DNA of 64,000 nucleotides, taken from Denitrovibrio sp. Its GTDB lineage: Bacteria > Chrysiogenota > Deferribacteres > Deferribacterales > Geovibrionaceae. This document shows positions 18,739 through 27,941 of the stretch, piece by piece; positions within the stretch are counted from its first letter, which is position 1, and the number at the start of each line of letters is the position of its first letter. Both the position numbers and the translations under genes were made by a program. The notes beneath the pieces are model-generated. The model had not been told where the DNA came from. It did not search any database and saw nothing but the letters and a program-made list of their open reading frames with translations. The stretch spans positions 1 through 64,000 of the forward strand of contig PKTM01000015.1 in the NCBI GenBank assembly GCA_002869145.1. Reading direction: 5' to 3'.

Positions 18739-21364
18739 TAAGCCCTTCCACTATTTTAACAGCAGCAGCTATCGCTTCATCAAGCTTCTCAGGGTTCTTT
18801 CCTCCGGCTTGAGCCATATCAGGACGACCGCCGCCGCCTCCGCCAGTGATCTTCGCTACTTCACGGACAATATCGCCAGCTTTAACCTTTCCTATGGTGT
18901 CTTTTGTAACACCGCAGACAAACATAACCTTGCCATCCGCTTCTGCGCCCACAACAACAACTCCGCTTTTTATCTTGTCCCTTGCAGTATCTACAAAAGT
19001 TCTCATGGCATCAACATCGGCACTTCCAAGCTTCACAGCCAGAACCTTTATACCATTCACAATTTTAACATCATCCATAAGACCTGCTGCTTCTTTTGAA
19101 GCGGCCTGATCTGCAAGTTTTTTAAGTTCTCTCTCTTTCAGTTTCAAAGATTCAGTAAGTTCATTTACTCTGTCAATTAAAGCATCAGGAGTCGTTTTCA
19201 GAACTCTTGAAGCCTCTTTCACCATAGCATCAACCTTCTGCATACCGGAAACCGCTGACATACCTGTCACAGCCTCTATTCTGCGCACACCAGATGCCAC
19301 TGACTGTTCGCTGGTCACCTTTAGAAGTCCTATATCGCCAGTGCGTTCAACGTGGCAGCCGCCGCAAAGCTCCTTGCTAAAATCGCTAATTTCAACAACA
19401 CGCACCTTGCTTCCGTACTTCTCTCCAAAAAGAGCCATCGCTCCAGCCTTCACAGCATCGTCTATATTCATATAAGTCTTTTTAAGCTCGGTATTTTCCT
19501 GAACAGCCTCGTTCACAATCTCCTCAATCCTTGCTATCTCCTCTGCGGAGACAGATGCATAGTGATTAAAGTCGAACCTGAGCCTGTCAGGGCTAACCAT
19601 TGAACCTGCCTGACGGACGTGATCACCCAGCACCATCTGAAGTGCCTTATGAAGCAGGTGCGTTCCGGTATGGTTTTTCTCTGTTGCACCTCTGGCCTCA
19701 GCGTCAACCTCTGCTTTGATTTTCTCACCTTTTTTAATGGAGCCAAGCTCAGTGAAGCCTCTCATGGCTATCATGCTGTCACCAAACTTATAAGTTCCTG
19801 TGACTTTAAATACCGCTGAATCCGTCTTTAAATAGCCCGTATCACCAGTCTGACCACCGCCCTCAGCATAAAAAGGAGTCTGAGCAAGCACTATGTCGCA
19901 ATTACCCTCAGCCGTATCTGTCTCTTTATCGTCTTTGATAATTGCTGCGACCTCAGATTCTGCATTCATGCTGGTGTAGCCTACAAATTCTGTTTTGATG
20001 CTGCTGGCTAGTCTCAGGTAAATATCTGAAACTTTCTGTTCACCGCTTCCTGACCATGATTTTTTCGCACGGTCCTGCTGAGCTTTCATCTCCTGCTCGA
20101 ACCCTGCTAAATCAAGAGCGTAACCATTGTCTTCTGCTATGTCTTCCAGCAGATCTGTGGGGAACCCGAATGTATCGTACAGTCTGAAAATATCATCACC
20201 TGAGATGACCTTGCTTTCAGAGTATTTTTCAAGCAGTTCGTCAATAATTTTAAGCCCTGTATTAAGTGTACGTGAAAAGGACTGCTCCTCGTTTGAAACA
20301 ACCTTTGCTATGAAAGGTTTTTTATCTGCAAGCTCAATGTAGTGGCCTTTCATAAAATCCACTACAAACTCACACACTTTAAAAAAGAATGCGCCGTCCA
20401 TGCCAAGCATACGTCCGTGTCTCATGGCACGCCTCATAATACGTCTGAGAACATACCCTCTCCCTTCGTTAGCCGGAAGAACCCCGTCACCTACAAGAAA
20501 AGTAGTAGCACGGCTATGGTCAGCTATAACACGCATAGAGACATTATCTTTTTCGTTAACGCCATATTTTTTGCCAGCGAGTTCTGCAATAAATTCCAAG
20601 ATAGGTATGAACAGATCAGTGTCATAGTTGCTTGTAACACCCTGCACAACTGATGCCACTCTCTCCAGCCCCATTCCAGTGTCTATCGAAGGTTCAGGGA
20701 GCGGTGTAAGTGTGCCGTCTTCGCTTCTGTTGAACTGCATAAAAACCAGATTCCAAAGTTCAAGATGTCTGTCGCACTCACAGTTTCTGTCACATCCAGG
20801 CTCCTGACAGCCGGTGTGCTCACCCTGATCTATATGTATCTCAGAACAGGGACCGCATGGACCTGTATCGCCCATCGCCCAGAAATTATCTTTCTCGTCT
20901 CTATATTCTATATCTTTAGGATCGAGACCAATTACCTCTTCCCATATTTTCGCAGCTTCCTGATCATCATTAAAAACAGATACGAACATTTTATCCGCAG
21001 GCAGTCCCATCTCTTTTGTAAGAAATTCCCAGCCGAACTTAATCGCATCAACTTTAAAATAATCGCCGAATGAAAAGTTTCCCAACATCTCAAAAAATGT
21101 ATGGTGACGTGATGTTACACCTACATTTTCCAGATCGTTGTGCTTCCCGCCAGCCCTTACTACTTTCTGACTGGTGGTTGCTCTCGTATAGCCTCTTGTT
21201 TCACGCCCTAGAAAACAGTCTTTGAACTGGTTCATCCCTGCATTTGTGAAAAGAAGTGTCGGATCATCGTGTGGAACCAGTGATGATGAGCTTACTATCT
21301 CGTGTCCGTTCTTAGCGAAATAATCAAGAAATTTTTGTCTGATTTCCTGTCCTGTCATAGTCAT
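18731..21364 (-). CDS. alaS: Alanyl-tRNA synthetase
   Basis: This full-length 877-residue class II synthetase charges tRNA-Ala. In order: aminoacylation core (motif 1 onward, with FTNAGMNQFKDCFLG), a tRNA-recognition region, an editing domain with zinc-binding HTGTHLLHKAL and CGGCHVERTG, and a C-terminal DHHA1 domain with GGGGGGRPDMAQAGG. The start has two ATGs two codons apart (MTMTGQEIR); GGAG lies seven bases before the first. It heads the minus-strand run together with the HNH gene 23 bases upstream. Confidence 0.97.
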   Translation of the reverse strand: MTMTGQEIRQKFLDYFAKNGHEIVSSSSLVPHDDPTLLFTNAGMNQFKDCFLGRETRGYTRATTSQKVVRAGGKHNDLENVGVTSRHHTFFEMLGNFSFGDYFKVDAIKFGWEFLTKEMGLPADKMFVSVFNDDQEAAKIWEEVIGLDPKDIEYRDEKDNFWAMGDTGPCGPCSEIHIDQGEHTGCQEPGCDRNCECDRHLELWNLVFMQFNRSEDGTLTPLPEPSIDTGMGLERVASVVQGVTSNYDTDLFIPILEFIAELAGKKYGVNEKDNVSMRVIADHSRATTFLVGDGVLPANEGRGYVLRRIMRRAMRHGRMLGMDGAFFFKVCEFVVDFMKGHYIELADKKPFIAKVVSNEEQSFSRTLNTGLKIIDELLEKYSESKVISGDDIFRLYDTFGFPTDLLEDIAEDNGYALDLAGFEQEMKAQQDRAKKSWSGSGEQKVSDIYLRLASSIKTEFVGYTSMNAESEVAAIIKDDKETDTAEGNCDIVLAQTPFYAEGGGQTGDTGYLKTDSAVFKVTGTYKFGDSMIAMRGFTELGSIKKGEKIKAEVDAEARGATEKNHTGTHLLHKALQMVLGDHVRQAGSMVSPDRLRFDFNHYASVSAEEIARIEEIVNEAVQENTELKKTYMNIDDAVKAGAMALFGEKYGSKVRVVEISDFSKELCGGCHVERTGDIGLLKVTSEQSVASGVRRIEAVTGMSAVSGMQKVDAMVKEASRVLKTTPDALIDRVNELTESLKLKERELKKLADQAASKEAAGLMDDVKIVNGIKVLAVKLGSADVDAMRTFVDTARDKIKSGVVVVGAEADGKVMFVCGVTKDTIGKVKAGDIVREVAKITGGGGGGRPDMAQAGGKNPEKLDEAIAAAVKIVEGLSA

Positions 21365-21387
21365 AAAAAAACTCCATTTATCCGTAT

Positions 21388-21681
21388 CTATTTATTTAAG
21401 TTATTAATGTATTCGTCCCATTCTATTGGTAAGAGGTATTTTTTCTTGCTGTTGCACTCTTTACATGCCGGAACAATGTTACCTTTAGAGGTAACCCCGC
21501 CTCTGGCAATAGGTACAACGTGATCCATAGTAAGTTCGGCCGGAGCAAATTTTTCTCCGCAGTAATTGCACACACCTTCAGAAAGTTTATTTTTCCACCA
21601 TGGTTTCTTTCGAAACTCTCTAGCCTTCTCTTTCTCTTTTCTGATGTGTTTTTCGTCTGCTGTAATGAAAAAGCTGTCCAT
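21388..21681 (-). CDS. Small HNH endonuclease-fold protein
   Basis: This 97-residue protein has an HNH/McrA-type core. The first zinc pair is CNYCGEKF, the catalytic core is [11 protein letters not shown] with the HNH histidine, the middle Asn is in [10 protein letters not shown], and the second zinc pair is CKECNSKK. A basic N-terminal helix ([12 protein letters not shown]) may contact DNA. Such small stand-alone HNH proteins are common in bacteria and few have a known role; it is not next to any phage or intron feature. No ribosome site precedes the ATG, and a TTGCAT-17-TATAAT promoter ends nine bases upstream, so its message would be almost leaderless. Confidence 0.82.
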   Translation of the reverse strand: MDSFFITADEKHIRKEKEKAREFRKKPWWKNKLSEGVCNYCGEKFAPAELTMDHVVPIARGGVTSKGNIVPACKECNSKKKYLLPIEWDEYINNLNK

Positions 21682-21690
21682 AACAGGTGG

Positions 21691-21719
21691 ATTATATTAG
21701 CAGGAAACAGGAAATGCAA
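21691..21719 (-). promoter_or_regulatory. Promoter of HNH(-alaS) giving a near-leaderless message
   Basis: On the minus strand: TTGCAT (21719-21714), 17-base spacer, TATAAT (21696-21691). The predicted start site is about three bases before the ATG at 21681, and no Shine-Dalgarno sequence is present. Confidence 0.5.
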
Positions 21720-22040
21720 GGAATATGAAAAAACGGGCACGAACATCTACACTTTTATGACAATACAACGCACCTCCAATTCAAATTAAAAAATATTATT
21801 CATACAATCATATATATACAAAAAGCACTTTTTTTAATTATGTGCACTAATTTTATAGCCACACCCGCACATATTGTTTGTTTACTAACCTCTTTAACTT
21901 ATTGCTACTAAAGAACCCATAGTTTCTGTGAATGCATGGGCACTTGTTATTATAATTTCCAATAAGCATTATTAAGCTTAAAATTCTGCAAACCTCCATC
22001 TGAAAAGGGATTTAGCACATTTCAATATGCAAATTAATGC

Positions 22041-22069
22041 TTGAACATAAAAACAGTTTCAAGTAAACT
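22041..22069 (+). promoter_or_regulatory. Candidate pckA promoter
   Basis: TTGAAC, a 17-base spacer and TAAACT. The -35 and the spacer end (TTTCAAG) form an inverted repeat CTTGAA/TTCAAG that could be a regulator site. The leader is about 44 bases and ends in AGGAGGACATA before the GTG start. Confidence 0.4.
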
Positions 22070-22120
22070 CCCCTTAGTTTGTAAAACAACATTTTTATAT
22101 AGAACTTTCAGGAGGACATA

Positions 22121-23710
22121 GTGAGTAACAAAGACCTTAAAGGCCTCGAGGTATACGGTCTCACCAATTTAGGCGAGATAAAGAAAAACCTCACGGCTCC
22201 AGAACTTTACGAAGAAATCATCAAAAACGGTGAAGGCACAATAGCAAATGGCGGCGCAATGGTATGCCTTACAGGTGCAGTAACCGGCCGTTCACCTAAC
22301 GACAAATTTATCGTTGAAGAAGACACAACAAAAACTGACGTTAACTGGTCTAAAGGTAACGTACCAATCAGTAAAGAAAAATTTAACATCATATACAACA
22401 AACTTCTCGCATACCTCCAGACAAAAGATGTCTATGTACAAGAGTGTTACGCTGGAGCTGATGAAACTTCCAGAATAAAAGTTCGTGTAATAAACGAGTT
22501 CGCATGGCAGAACCTTTTCATAAGAAACATGTTCATTCAGGAGCCTGATGCTTCTAAGCTTGAAAACTTCATGGCTGATTTCTCCATTATCTGCTGCCCT
22601 AACTTTAAAGCTGCAGGCGATGTAGACGGTGTTAACAGCGAAAACTTTGTTATTCTGAATTTTGAGAAAAAGATAGTTATCGTCGGCGGAACAGCATACG
22701 CAGGCGAAATGAAAAAATCAATATTCACAGTAATGAACTACCTTCTGCCAAAGCAGGAGATCATGTCAATGCACTGCTCAGCAAACATCGGAAAAGAAGG
22801 CGACGTTGCCCTCTTCTTCGGTCTTTCCGGTACAGGTAAAACAACTCTCTCTACAGACCCAGAAAGAGCACTCATCGGTGATGATGAACATGGCTGGGAC
22901 GACAAAGGCGTTTTCAACATAGAAGGCGGCTGTTATGCGAAAGTAATAAACCTCTCCCGTGAAATGGAGCCTGATATTTTTGCTACCACTGAGATGTTCG
23001 GAACAATACTTGAAAATGTTGTTATGGACGATAATCGTCACGTTGACCTCGATGACGACAGCATCACAGAAAACACAAGAGCTTCATACCCTCTTGAGTC
23101 TATAGATAACATTGAGCCATCAGGAAAAGGCGGACAGCCTAAAAACATCATCTTCCTTACATACGATGCATTTGGTGTGCTTCCTCCTGTGTCAAAACTT
23201 ACTGTACCACAGGCAATGTACCACTTCATATCCGGTTACACAGCGAAAGTTGCAGGTACTGAAAAAGGTGTTACAGAGCCGAAAGCTGTTTTCTCCTCAT
23301 GTTTCGGAGAACCTTTCATGGTATGGCACCCTTCCGTGTACGCTAAACTTCTCGGAGAAAAAATTATCAAGAACAATGTTACATGCTATCTTGTAAACAC
23401 TGGTCTCACAGGTGGTCCTCACGGTGTCGGTTCCAGATTCAAAATCAGCCACACACGTGAAATTATTAAAGCCATTCTCTCTGGCGAAATTGATAAGTCT
23501 GAGTTTGAGCAGGACGAAATCTTCGGATTCGGCATCCCTAAAACTCTCGGCAACATCCCTTCAAATGTTATCCACCCGGTGGAAAGCTGGAGTGATAAGC
23601 AAGCATACAAAGCTCAGCTTACCCAGCTTGCTGAAAATTTCAAAGCTAACTTTAAGAAATACGAAGAAGGCACAGATCCAGAAATTATCGCTGGCGGACC
23701 GATTATCTAA
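22121..23710 (+). CDS. pckA: Phosphoenolpyruvate carboxykinase (ATP)
   Basis: This 529-residue enzyme interconverts oxaloacetate plus ATP with PEP, CO2 and ADP. The kinase-1a P-loop GLSGTGKTTLSTDPERALIGDD contains the phosphate-binding lysine, followed by HGWDDKGVFNIEGGCYAK. The substrate motif FLTYDAFGVLPP and the adenine-binding C-terminal segment are present. Start is a GTG with AGGAGG seven bases upstream. It is monocistronic, with its own terminator. In an acetate- or amino-acid-oxidising anaerobe it would act mainly in gluconeogenesis; carbonic anhydrase follows directly and could balance CO2/bicarbonate. Confidence 0.96.
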   Translation: MSNKDLKGLEVYGLTNLGEIKKNLTAPELYEEIIKNGEGTIANGGAMVCLTGAVTGRSPNDKFIVEEDTTKTDVNWSKGNVPISKEKFNIIYNKLLAYLQTKDVYVQECYAGADETSRIKVRVINEFAWQNLFIRNMFIQEPDASKLENFMADFSIICCPNFKAAGDVDGVNSENFVILNFEKKIVIVGGTAYAGEMKKSIFTVMNYLLPKQEIMSMHCSANIGKEGDVALFFGLSGTGKTTLSTDPERALIGDDEHGWDDKGVFNIEGGCYAKVINLSREMEPDIFATTEMFGTILENVVMDDNRHVDLDDDSITENTRASYPLESIDNIEPSGKGGQPKNIIFLTYDAFGVLPPVSKLTVPQAMYHFISGYTAKVAGTEKGVTEPKAVFSSCFGEPFMVWHPSVYAKLLGEKIIKNNVTCYLVNTGLTGGPHGVGSRFKISHTREIIKAILSGEIDKSEFEQDEIFGFGIPKTLGNIPSNVIHPVESWSDKQAYKAQLTQLAENFKANFKKYEEGTDPEIIAGGPII

Positions 23711-23723
23711 AAGTTTATATCAC

Positions 23724-23757
23724 AGAGCCGAAGGTACTTCCCTTCGGCTCTTTTTTT
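23724..23757 (+). terminator. Intrinsic terminator after pckA
   Basis: AGAGCCGAAGG/CCTTCGGCTCT is an 11-base perfect stem with a six-base loop, followed by seven T. The -10 box of the next gene (23762) begins almost immediately after it. Confidence 0.92.
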
Positions 23758-23758
23758 G

Positions 23759-23767
23759 TGCTATAAT
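23759..23767 (+). promoter_or_regulatory. Extended -10 promoter of the carbonic anhydrase gene
   Basis: TGCTATAAT is a full extended -10 element (TG-N-TATAAT). The -35 position falls inside the pckA terminator and has no consensus, so recognition would depend on the extended -10. Confidence 0.55.
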
Positions 23768-23802
23768 ACGAATCAAACAGCATTTGGATATTGGGAGATA
23801 AT

Positions 23803-24438
23803 ATGGAAAAACTATTCAATGGAGCCATCCAGTTTAGAGAAACCAGTTTTGAAAAGCGTAAAGACCTTTTTAAATCACTTGATAGAGAACAGAAACCTCA
23901 CACACTCTTTATTGGTTGTTCTGATTCCCGTGTTGTTCCCGGGCTCATTACTAAATCTATGCCGGGAGACTTGTTTGTAGTTCGCAACATAGCAAACATA
24001 GTACCTTCATATAGAATATCTAATGAATATGCATCAACCACATCAGCCATAGAATACGCTGTGAATGCCCTCCATGTGGAAAACATCGTCGTCTGCGGTC
24101 ATTCAAACTGCGGAGGATGCGCTGCTCTTTATTTCGAAGAACACGAGCTGGCACAGCTGCCGAACGTTGCCCACTGGCTGGAACAGGCTCAAAGTGTTAA
24201 AAATGAAGTACTCCTGAAACACCCTGATGCTGATCCGGTGCGAAGAGAGTGGCTTACTGAACAGATAAACATTGTAAAGCAGATGGCAAACCTGCTGAGT
24301 TATCCATACATCAGAAAAAAATATGACGAAGGTACGATAAAGCTATTCGGCTGGTACTACATGATAGGGACTGGAGAAGTTTATAATTTCAATCTTGAAA
24401 CTGGCGAATTCGAGCTTATTTCACTTGAAGCAAAATAA
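23803..24438 (+). CDS. Beta-class carbonic anhydrase
   Basis: This enzyme of 211 residues interconverts CO2 and bicarbonate. Zinc ligands fit the beta class: Cys with its Asp-Arg dyad in GCSDSRVVP, then His and Cys in CGHSNCGGCAAL. The VVRNIANIVP segment is the usual active-site strand. I start at the ATG at 23803 because GGGAGA lies at the right distance before it; a TTG 12 bases upstream has no ribosome site. Its stop is two bases from the stop end of the convergent xerC gene, so the two genes share no terminator space. Likely tied to carboxylation and decarboxylation by the pckA and korA products. Confidence 0.93.
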   Translation: MEKLFNGAIQFRETSFEKRKDLFKSLDREQKPHTLFIGCSDSRVVPGLITKSMPGDLFVVRNIANIVPSYRISNEYASTTSAIEYAVNALHVENIVVCGHSNCGGCAALYFEEHELAQLPNVAHWLEQAQSVKNEVLLKHPDADPVRREWLTEQINIVKQMANLLSYPYIRKKYDEGTIKLFGWYYMIGTGEVYNFNLETGEFELISLEAK

Positions 24439-24440
24439 GC

Positions 24441-25343
24441 CTACCTCTTTGCCAATGGATGGGCTGAATCGTAAACTCGCAAAAGTTCTGTCAGGTTCAT
24501 GTGTGTGTATTTTTGCGTTGTGGTGAGAGATTCATGCCCCAGAAGCTGCTGAATGGTACGCAGGTCTGCACCGCCTTCTAAAAGATGTGTTGCGTATGAA
24601 TGTCTGAAGCTGTGGGGAGAGAAATCAACAGGAAGCCCCGCCATTTTCAAATATTTTTCAACTATCCTTCTCACTGAACGGTCTGTAAGCCTTGAACCAT
24701 ATTTATTTATAAAAATAACCTCGTAATCAGGCAAATATCCTGTGCAAATTTCTTTTTTTACATCCAGATAGTCATTTATCATACCTATATGCATGTCTGC
24801 GATAGGAACAATCCGCTCTTTTTTTCCCTTACCGCGGACAAGAAGCCGACATCCGCCAAAATCTATATCAGACAAGTTCAGACCCACAAGTTCGCTCACC
24901 CGCACACCTGTGCCGTACATAAGTTCTAGTAAAAGAGCATCCCGCATCCCGGCAGGGTCACTCTTTTCAGGGGCATCCAGTAAAGCAATTATGCTGTCGA
25001 TATTAAACACCTTAAAAGCTTTCTGGTCTTTTTTAGGAAATTTAAGCATGCGTGCCGGATTATCTTCTGAGTGATTTTTCTTCTGCATAAAAGAGAAGAA
25101 AGACTTCAGACAAGCTATCTTGCGCTCAATAGTGGATTTAGCGAGACCCTTATCAAAAAGCATCGCAACAAAACCGCGCAGGGCGAAAAAATCTGCATCA
25201 TTGACGCTGTTAATGCCAGATTCCTCAAGATAACTGCACAAATCAGCTAGATCTCTGGAATAGTTTTTAAGCGTGTGCTCTGATGCGCCCTTCTCGTTCA
25301 GCATAAATTTCAGGTATAGAGTCACGGCTTTATCTATGTTCAT
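24441..25343 (-). CDS. xerC: Tyrosine recombinase XerC-like
   Basis: This 300-residue site-specific recombinase resolves chromosome dimers. It has an N-terminal SAM-like DNA-binding domain (ASEHTLKNYSRDL) and a catalytic domain with all active residues: Arg in TGVRVSELVGL, Lys in RGKGKKERIVPI, HxxR in HSFRHSYATHLL, His in GHESL, and nucleophile Tyr in TQKYTHM. XerC is preferred over XerD because of the VRGKGKKERIVPI form and because xerC lies near dprA-topA-trmFO in many bacteria; here it is separated from trmFO by two opposite-strand genes. No ribosome site is clear before the ATG. Confidence 0.88.
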   Translation of the reverse strand: MNIDKAVTLYLKFMLNEKGASEHTLKNYSRDLADLCSYLEESGINSVNDADFFALRGFVAMLFDKGLAKSTIERKIACLKSFFSFMQKKNHSEDNPARMLKFPKKDQKAFKVFNIDSIIALLDAPEKSDPAGMRDALLLELMYGTGVRVSELVGLNLSDIDFGGCRLLVRGKGKKERIVPIADMHIGMINDYLDVKKEICTGYLPDYEVIFINKYGSRLTDRSVRRIVEKYLKMAGLPVDFSPHSFRHSYATHLLEGGADLRTIQQLLGHESLTTTQKYTHMNLTELLRVYDSAHPLAKR

Positions 25344-25422
25344 GATTATATTATCGGACGTTTAATAAATTTATTCAATCTTGGCTGTTTTTAAATGCAG
25401 TTATTTATGTAATAATGCATCA

Positions 25423-25875
25423 ATGAAAAATATCATCATAAGCTCCTGCCTGCTAGGTGAAAATGTACGGTATAATGGCGAAGCTGTAGACATATCTGAA
25501 GGCGTGAGCGTGCTTTCAGATGAATATAATATAATTCCTGTTTGCCCTGAAGTGCTTGGCGGTCTTTCGGTTCCTCGCGAACCCTGCGAGATAGTCAACG
25601 GTACAGGGATAGATGTCTTAAACGGCTGCGCAAGGGTTATGGGGAGCAAAGGGGCGGACTGCACTGAAGCATTTTTAAAAGGTGCAGAAATTGTACTTTC
25701 AATTGCGAAAGAGCATAAAGCAGAACTTGCTGTGATGAAAGAGAGAAGCCCTTCCTGCGGAAGCAGCAGGATATATTCGGGCGAATTTAACGGAAACAAA
25801 AAACCAGGACAGGGTGTCACATCGGCACTTCTGCAAATGTCAGGGATAAAGGTAATAAGTGAAGAAGTCATTTAA
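25423..25875 (+). CDS. DUF523 family protein (YbbK-like)
   Basis: This 150-residue protein has the family pattern SSCLLGENVRYNG at the start, VCPEVLGGLSVPREPCEI in the middle and KERSPSCGSSRIYSG near the end. The conserved cysteines (SSC, CPE, EPC, SPSCG) suggest a metal- or cluster-binding site; the biochemical role is unknown. I start at the ATG at 25423, which directly precedes the conserved KNIIISSCLLG; a longer reading from 25381 adds unconserved residues. No Shine-Dalgarno is seen. It overlaps the next gene by 17 bases, so the two are coupled. Confidence 0.85.
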   Translation: MKNIIISSCLLGENVRYNGEAVDISEGVSVLSDEYNIIPVCPEVLGGLSVPREPCEIVNGTGIDVLNGCARVMGSKGADCTEAFLKGAEIVLSIAKEHKAELAVMKERSPSCGSSRIYSGEFNGNKKPGQGVTSALLQMSGIKVISEEVI

Positions 25876-26599
25876 ACTGATACTAATTTTGTCTGTGTTT
25901 TGCCTATTCGGTTTCGACACCGTGAAACTCAGCAATATCATAAACAAATCTGCAAAAATAACAGATTCGGGAGAGCGAATTGCATACATCTCGTCTGTTT
26001 TTAAAAATGTACCCTACAAAGATAACACACTAACAGGAAATTCTGACGAAAAGGAAGTTCTGGTTATCAATCTCAAAGAGATGGACTGCTTCACTTTTCT
26101 GGACTATGTAGAAGCACTGCGCCTATCTGCCAGCCCAGATGACTTTGTAATGAACCTAAAAGAAGTTCGCTACTTCAACGGTGAAGTCACCTATAAAAGC
26201 CGAAAACATTTCTTTACTGACTGGGTATCTGGCGAGCAAAACTCTGTGAAAGATATCACTCCTGAGCTGCCCGGCGGAATTACAGTGGAAAAATTTATCA
26301 ACAGAAAATCTAAAAATAAGAACTGGCTTAAAAATCTGCCCCATACAATGCGAATGATCACATATATCCCCTCTGAAAAATTTGACAAAGATGTATTAAG
26401 ACTGCTACAGACTGGTGACTATATAGGCACATACACTGATAAACAAGGACTTGATGTGACTCACACTGGTATCTTCATCCGTAATGAAGGGGGTGAGTTT
26501 CTGCGCAGCGCCTCTTCCAAATTCATGAAAGTGACAGACTACCCTTTTGAAAAATATGTAAATGGAGTGAAAGGCATTATCGTATTAAGGAACAAGTAG
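25859..26599 (+). CDS. Exported DUF1460 protein (NlpC/P60-like amidase fold)
   Basis: This 246-residue protein starts at a GTG with AAGG upstream, inside the DUF523 gene. Residues 1-20 form a Sec signal peptide (KLILILSVFCLFG); the cysteine is not in a proper lipobox. DUF1460 members are papain-fold N-acetylmuramoyl-L-alanine amidase-like enzymes. The likely catalytic cysteine is in MDCFTFLDYVEA, and the histidine is in THTGIFIRNEGG. It probably acts on periplasmic peptidoglycan fragments. Its coupling to a DUF523 gene has no known reason. Confidence 0.83.
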   Translation: MKKSFKLILILSVFCLFGFDTVKLSNIINKSAKITDSGERIAYISSVFKNVPYKDNTLTGNSDEKEVLVINLKEMDCFTFLDYVEALRLSASPDDFVMNLKEVRYFNGEVTYKSRKHFFTDWVSGEQNSVKDITPELPGGITVEKFINRKSKNKNWLKNLPHTMRMITYIPSEKFDKDVLRLLQTGDYIGTYTDKQGLDVTHTGIFIRNEGGEFLRSASSKFMKVTDYPFEKYVNGVKGIIVLRNK

Positions 26600-26642
26600 C
26601 TTAGACTTGTTATCCAGAAATAATTAAGCTTAATTCATACGC

Positions 26643-27941
26643 TTATGATAACGGAAAATTATCATAATGTTTCAAAGCTCTGTCGGCGTACATCTGTTTT
26701 TTCAGTTTCTTGTCTCTTATCTTCTTGCCAAGCCCAGGAAGCATGCCGAAATGGAAATTTGATGGAACATATTCTTTTTTATTTTCAGCTACTTCACCTG
26801 ACACATGTCTGGCAAGTGCACCTAAAGCTGTCTCTTCGTGAAAGCCTTCAAAATCAGGATGTACTATGGAATATGCTGCCAGAAGCCCAGAAGCGGCTGA
26901 TTCCAGATATCCCTCCACGCCCGTTATTTGACCAGCAAAATAAAGATTTTCATCGCCAATTACCTGAAAAGTGCGTTTCAAATGCCCCGGTGAGTGGATA
27001 TATGTGTTTCTGTGTATGGAACCATATCGCAGGAATTCCGCATCTTCCAGTCCGGGTATCAGGCGAAAAACACGCTGCTGCTCATGTATCTTCATTTTTG
27101 TCTGACATCCCACAAGGTTATATGCAGTCCCTTCACTGTTCTCTTTTCGGAGCTGGACAACAGCGAAATACTTCAGCTCTGTCACTGGATGCCTAAGACC
27201 CACAGGTCTAAAAGGCCCGAAAGTGAGCGTCTGATGACCTCTAGCCGCCATCTCTTCTATAGGCATACATCCTTCGTAAACATTCAGTTTTTCAAAATCT
27301 TTAAACTCGACCTTTTCAGATTCTATCAAAGCATTGTAAAATATGTCGTACTCTTCTCTGTTCATACCAAGATTCAGATAATCATTGTCCCCTTTCTCCC
27401 ATCTGCTTTTAAAAAACGCTTTTTTCATATTCACAGAATCAAATGATATGACTGGTGCGATAGCATCGAAAAAATAAAGCCCGCCTCCGAAACGTTCTTT
27501 TATTTTATCCGCCATTTTTTCAGACGTAAGAGGACCGGTGGCTATAATACATGGCCTGTCAGATGGGATATCTGTAAGCTCTTTTTCTATAACTTCTATG
27601 TTTGGATGGTTACGCACAGCACTGTCCACACCTTTGGCAAAATCTATCCTATCCACAGCCAAAGCGCTTCCGGCAGGAACTTTACACTTTTCTGCAGTAT
27701 CAAGTATCAGTGAGCCTATTTTCATAAGTTCCTGTTTAAGAAGACCGCTGGAGGTTTCAGGCAGGGTACTTTTAAGGGAGTTGGAACAGACGAGCTCGCC
27801 CAGAAACTCTGTCTCGTGGGCAGGGGTCATAACATTAGGGCGCATTTCATAAAGCTTTACTTTATAGCCTTTTTCTGCAAGATAAAAAGCGGCCTCACAA
27901 CCTGCAAGACCGCCTCCGGCTATATAAACTTTTTTATCCAT
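26643..27941 (-). CDS. trmFO: tRNA m5U54 methyltransferase, folate/FAD-dependent
   Basis: This 432-residue flavoprotein forms 5-methyluridine at position 54 of tRNA using methylenetetrahydrofolate and FADH2. The N-terminal dinucleotide fold reads GGGLAGCEAAFYLAEKG; ETEFLGELVCSNSLKS is the family hallmark, and the catalytic cysteine is expected in NVYEGCMPIEEMAARG. It starts one base after topA, as expected for the conserved topA-trmFO pair. A weak AT-rich hairpin (ATGATAA/TTATCAT) sits over its stop codon at 26645-26665. Confidence 0.96.
   Translation of the reverse strand: MDKKVYIAGGGLAGCEAAFYLAEKGYKVKLYEMRPNVMTPAHETEFLGELVCSNSLKSTLPETSSGLLKQELMKIGSLILDTAEKCKVPAGSALAVDRIDFAKGVDSAVRNHPNIEVIEKELTDIPSDRPCIIATGPLTSEKMADKIKERFGGGLYFFDAIAPVISFDSVNMKKAFFKSRWEKGDNDYLNLGMNREEYDIFYNALIESEKVEFKDFEKLNVYEGCMPIEEMAARGHQTLTFGPFRPVGLRHPVTELKYFAVVQLRKENSEGTAYNLVGCQTKMKIHEQQRVFRLIPGLEDAEFLRYGSIHRNTYIHSPGHLKRTFQVIGDENLYFAGQITGVEGYLESAASGLLAAYSIVHPDFEGFHEETALGALARHVSGEVAENKKEYVPSNFHFGMLPGLGKKIRDKKLKKQMYADRALKHYDNFPLS

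Larger units (their letters stand above)
21682..22120. other. 439-base divergent intergenic region
   Basis: AT-rich spacer between the HNH gene (-) and pckA (+). It holds the HNH promoter, a pckA promoter candidate at 22041-22069, and a weak stem CCCAT/ATGGG at about 21926-21950. I see no open reading frame longer than a dozen codons with a ribosome site, and no recognisable riboswitch. Confidence 0.6.

Noticed and set aside
21388-21681. HNH protein as part of a mobile intron or prophage
   Set aside because: No phage, intron or transposon features flank it, and it is closely spaced with alaS.
26592-26665. Hairpins between DUF1460 and trmFO as a terminator pair
   Set aside because: Stems are short and AT-rich, without T-runs on the needed side.
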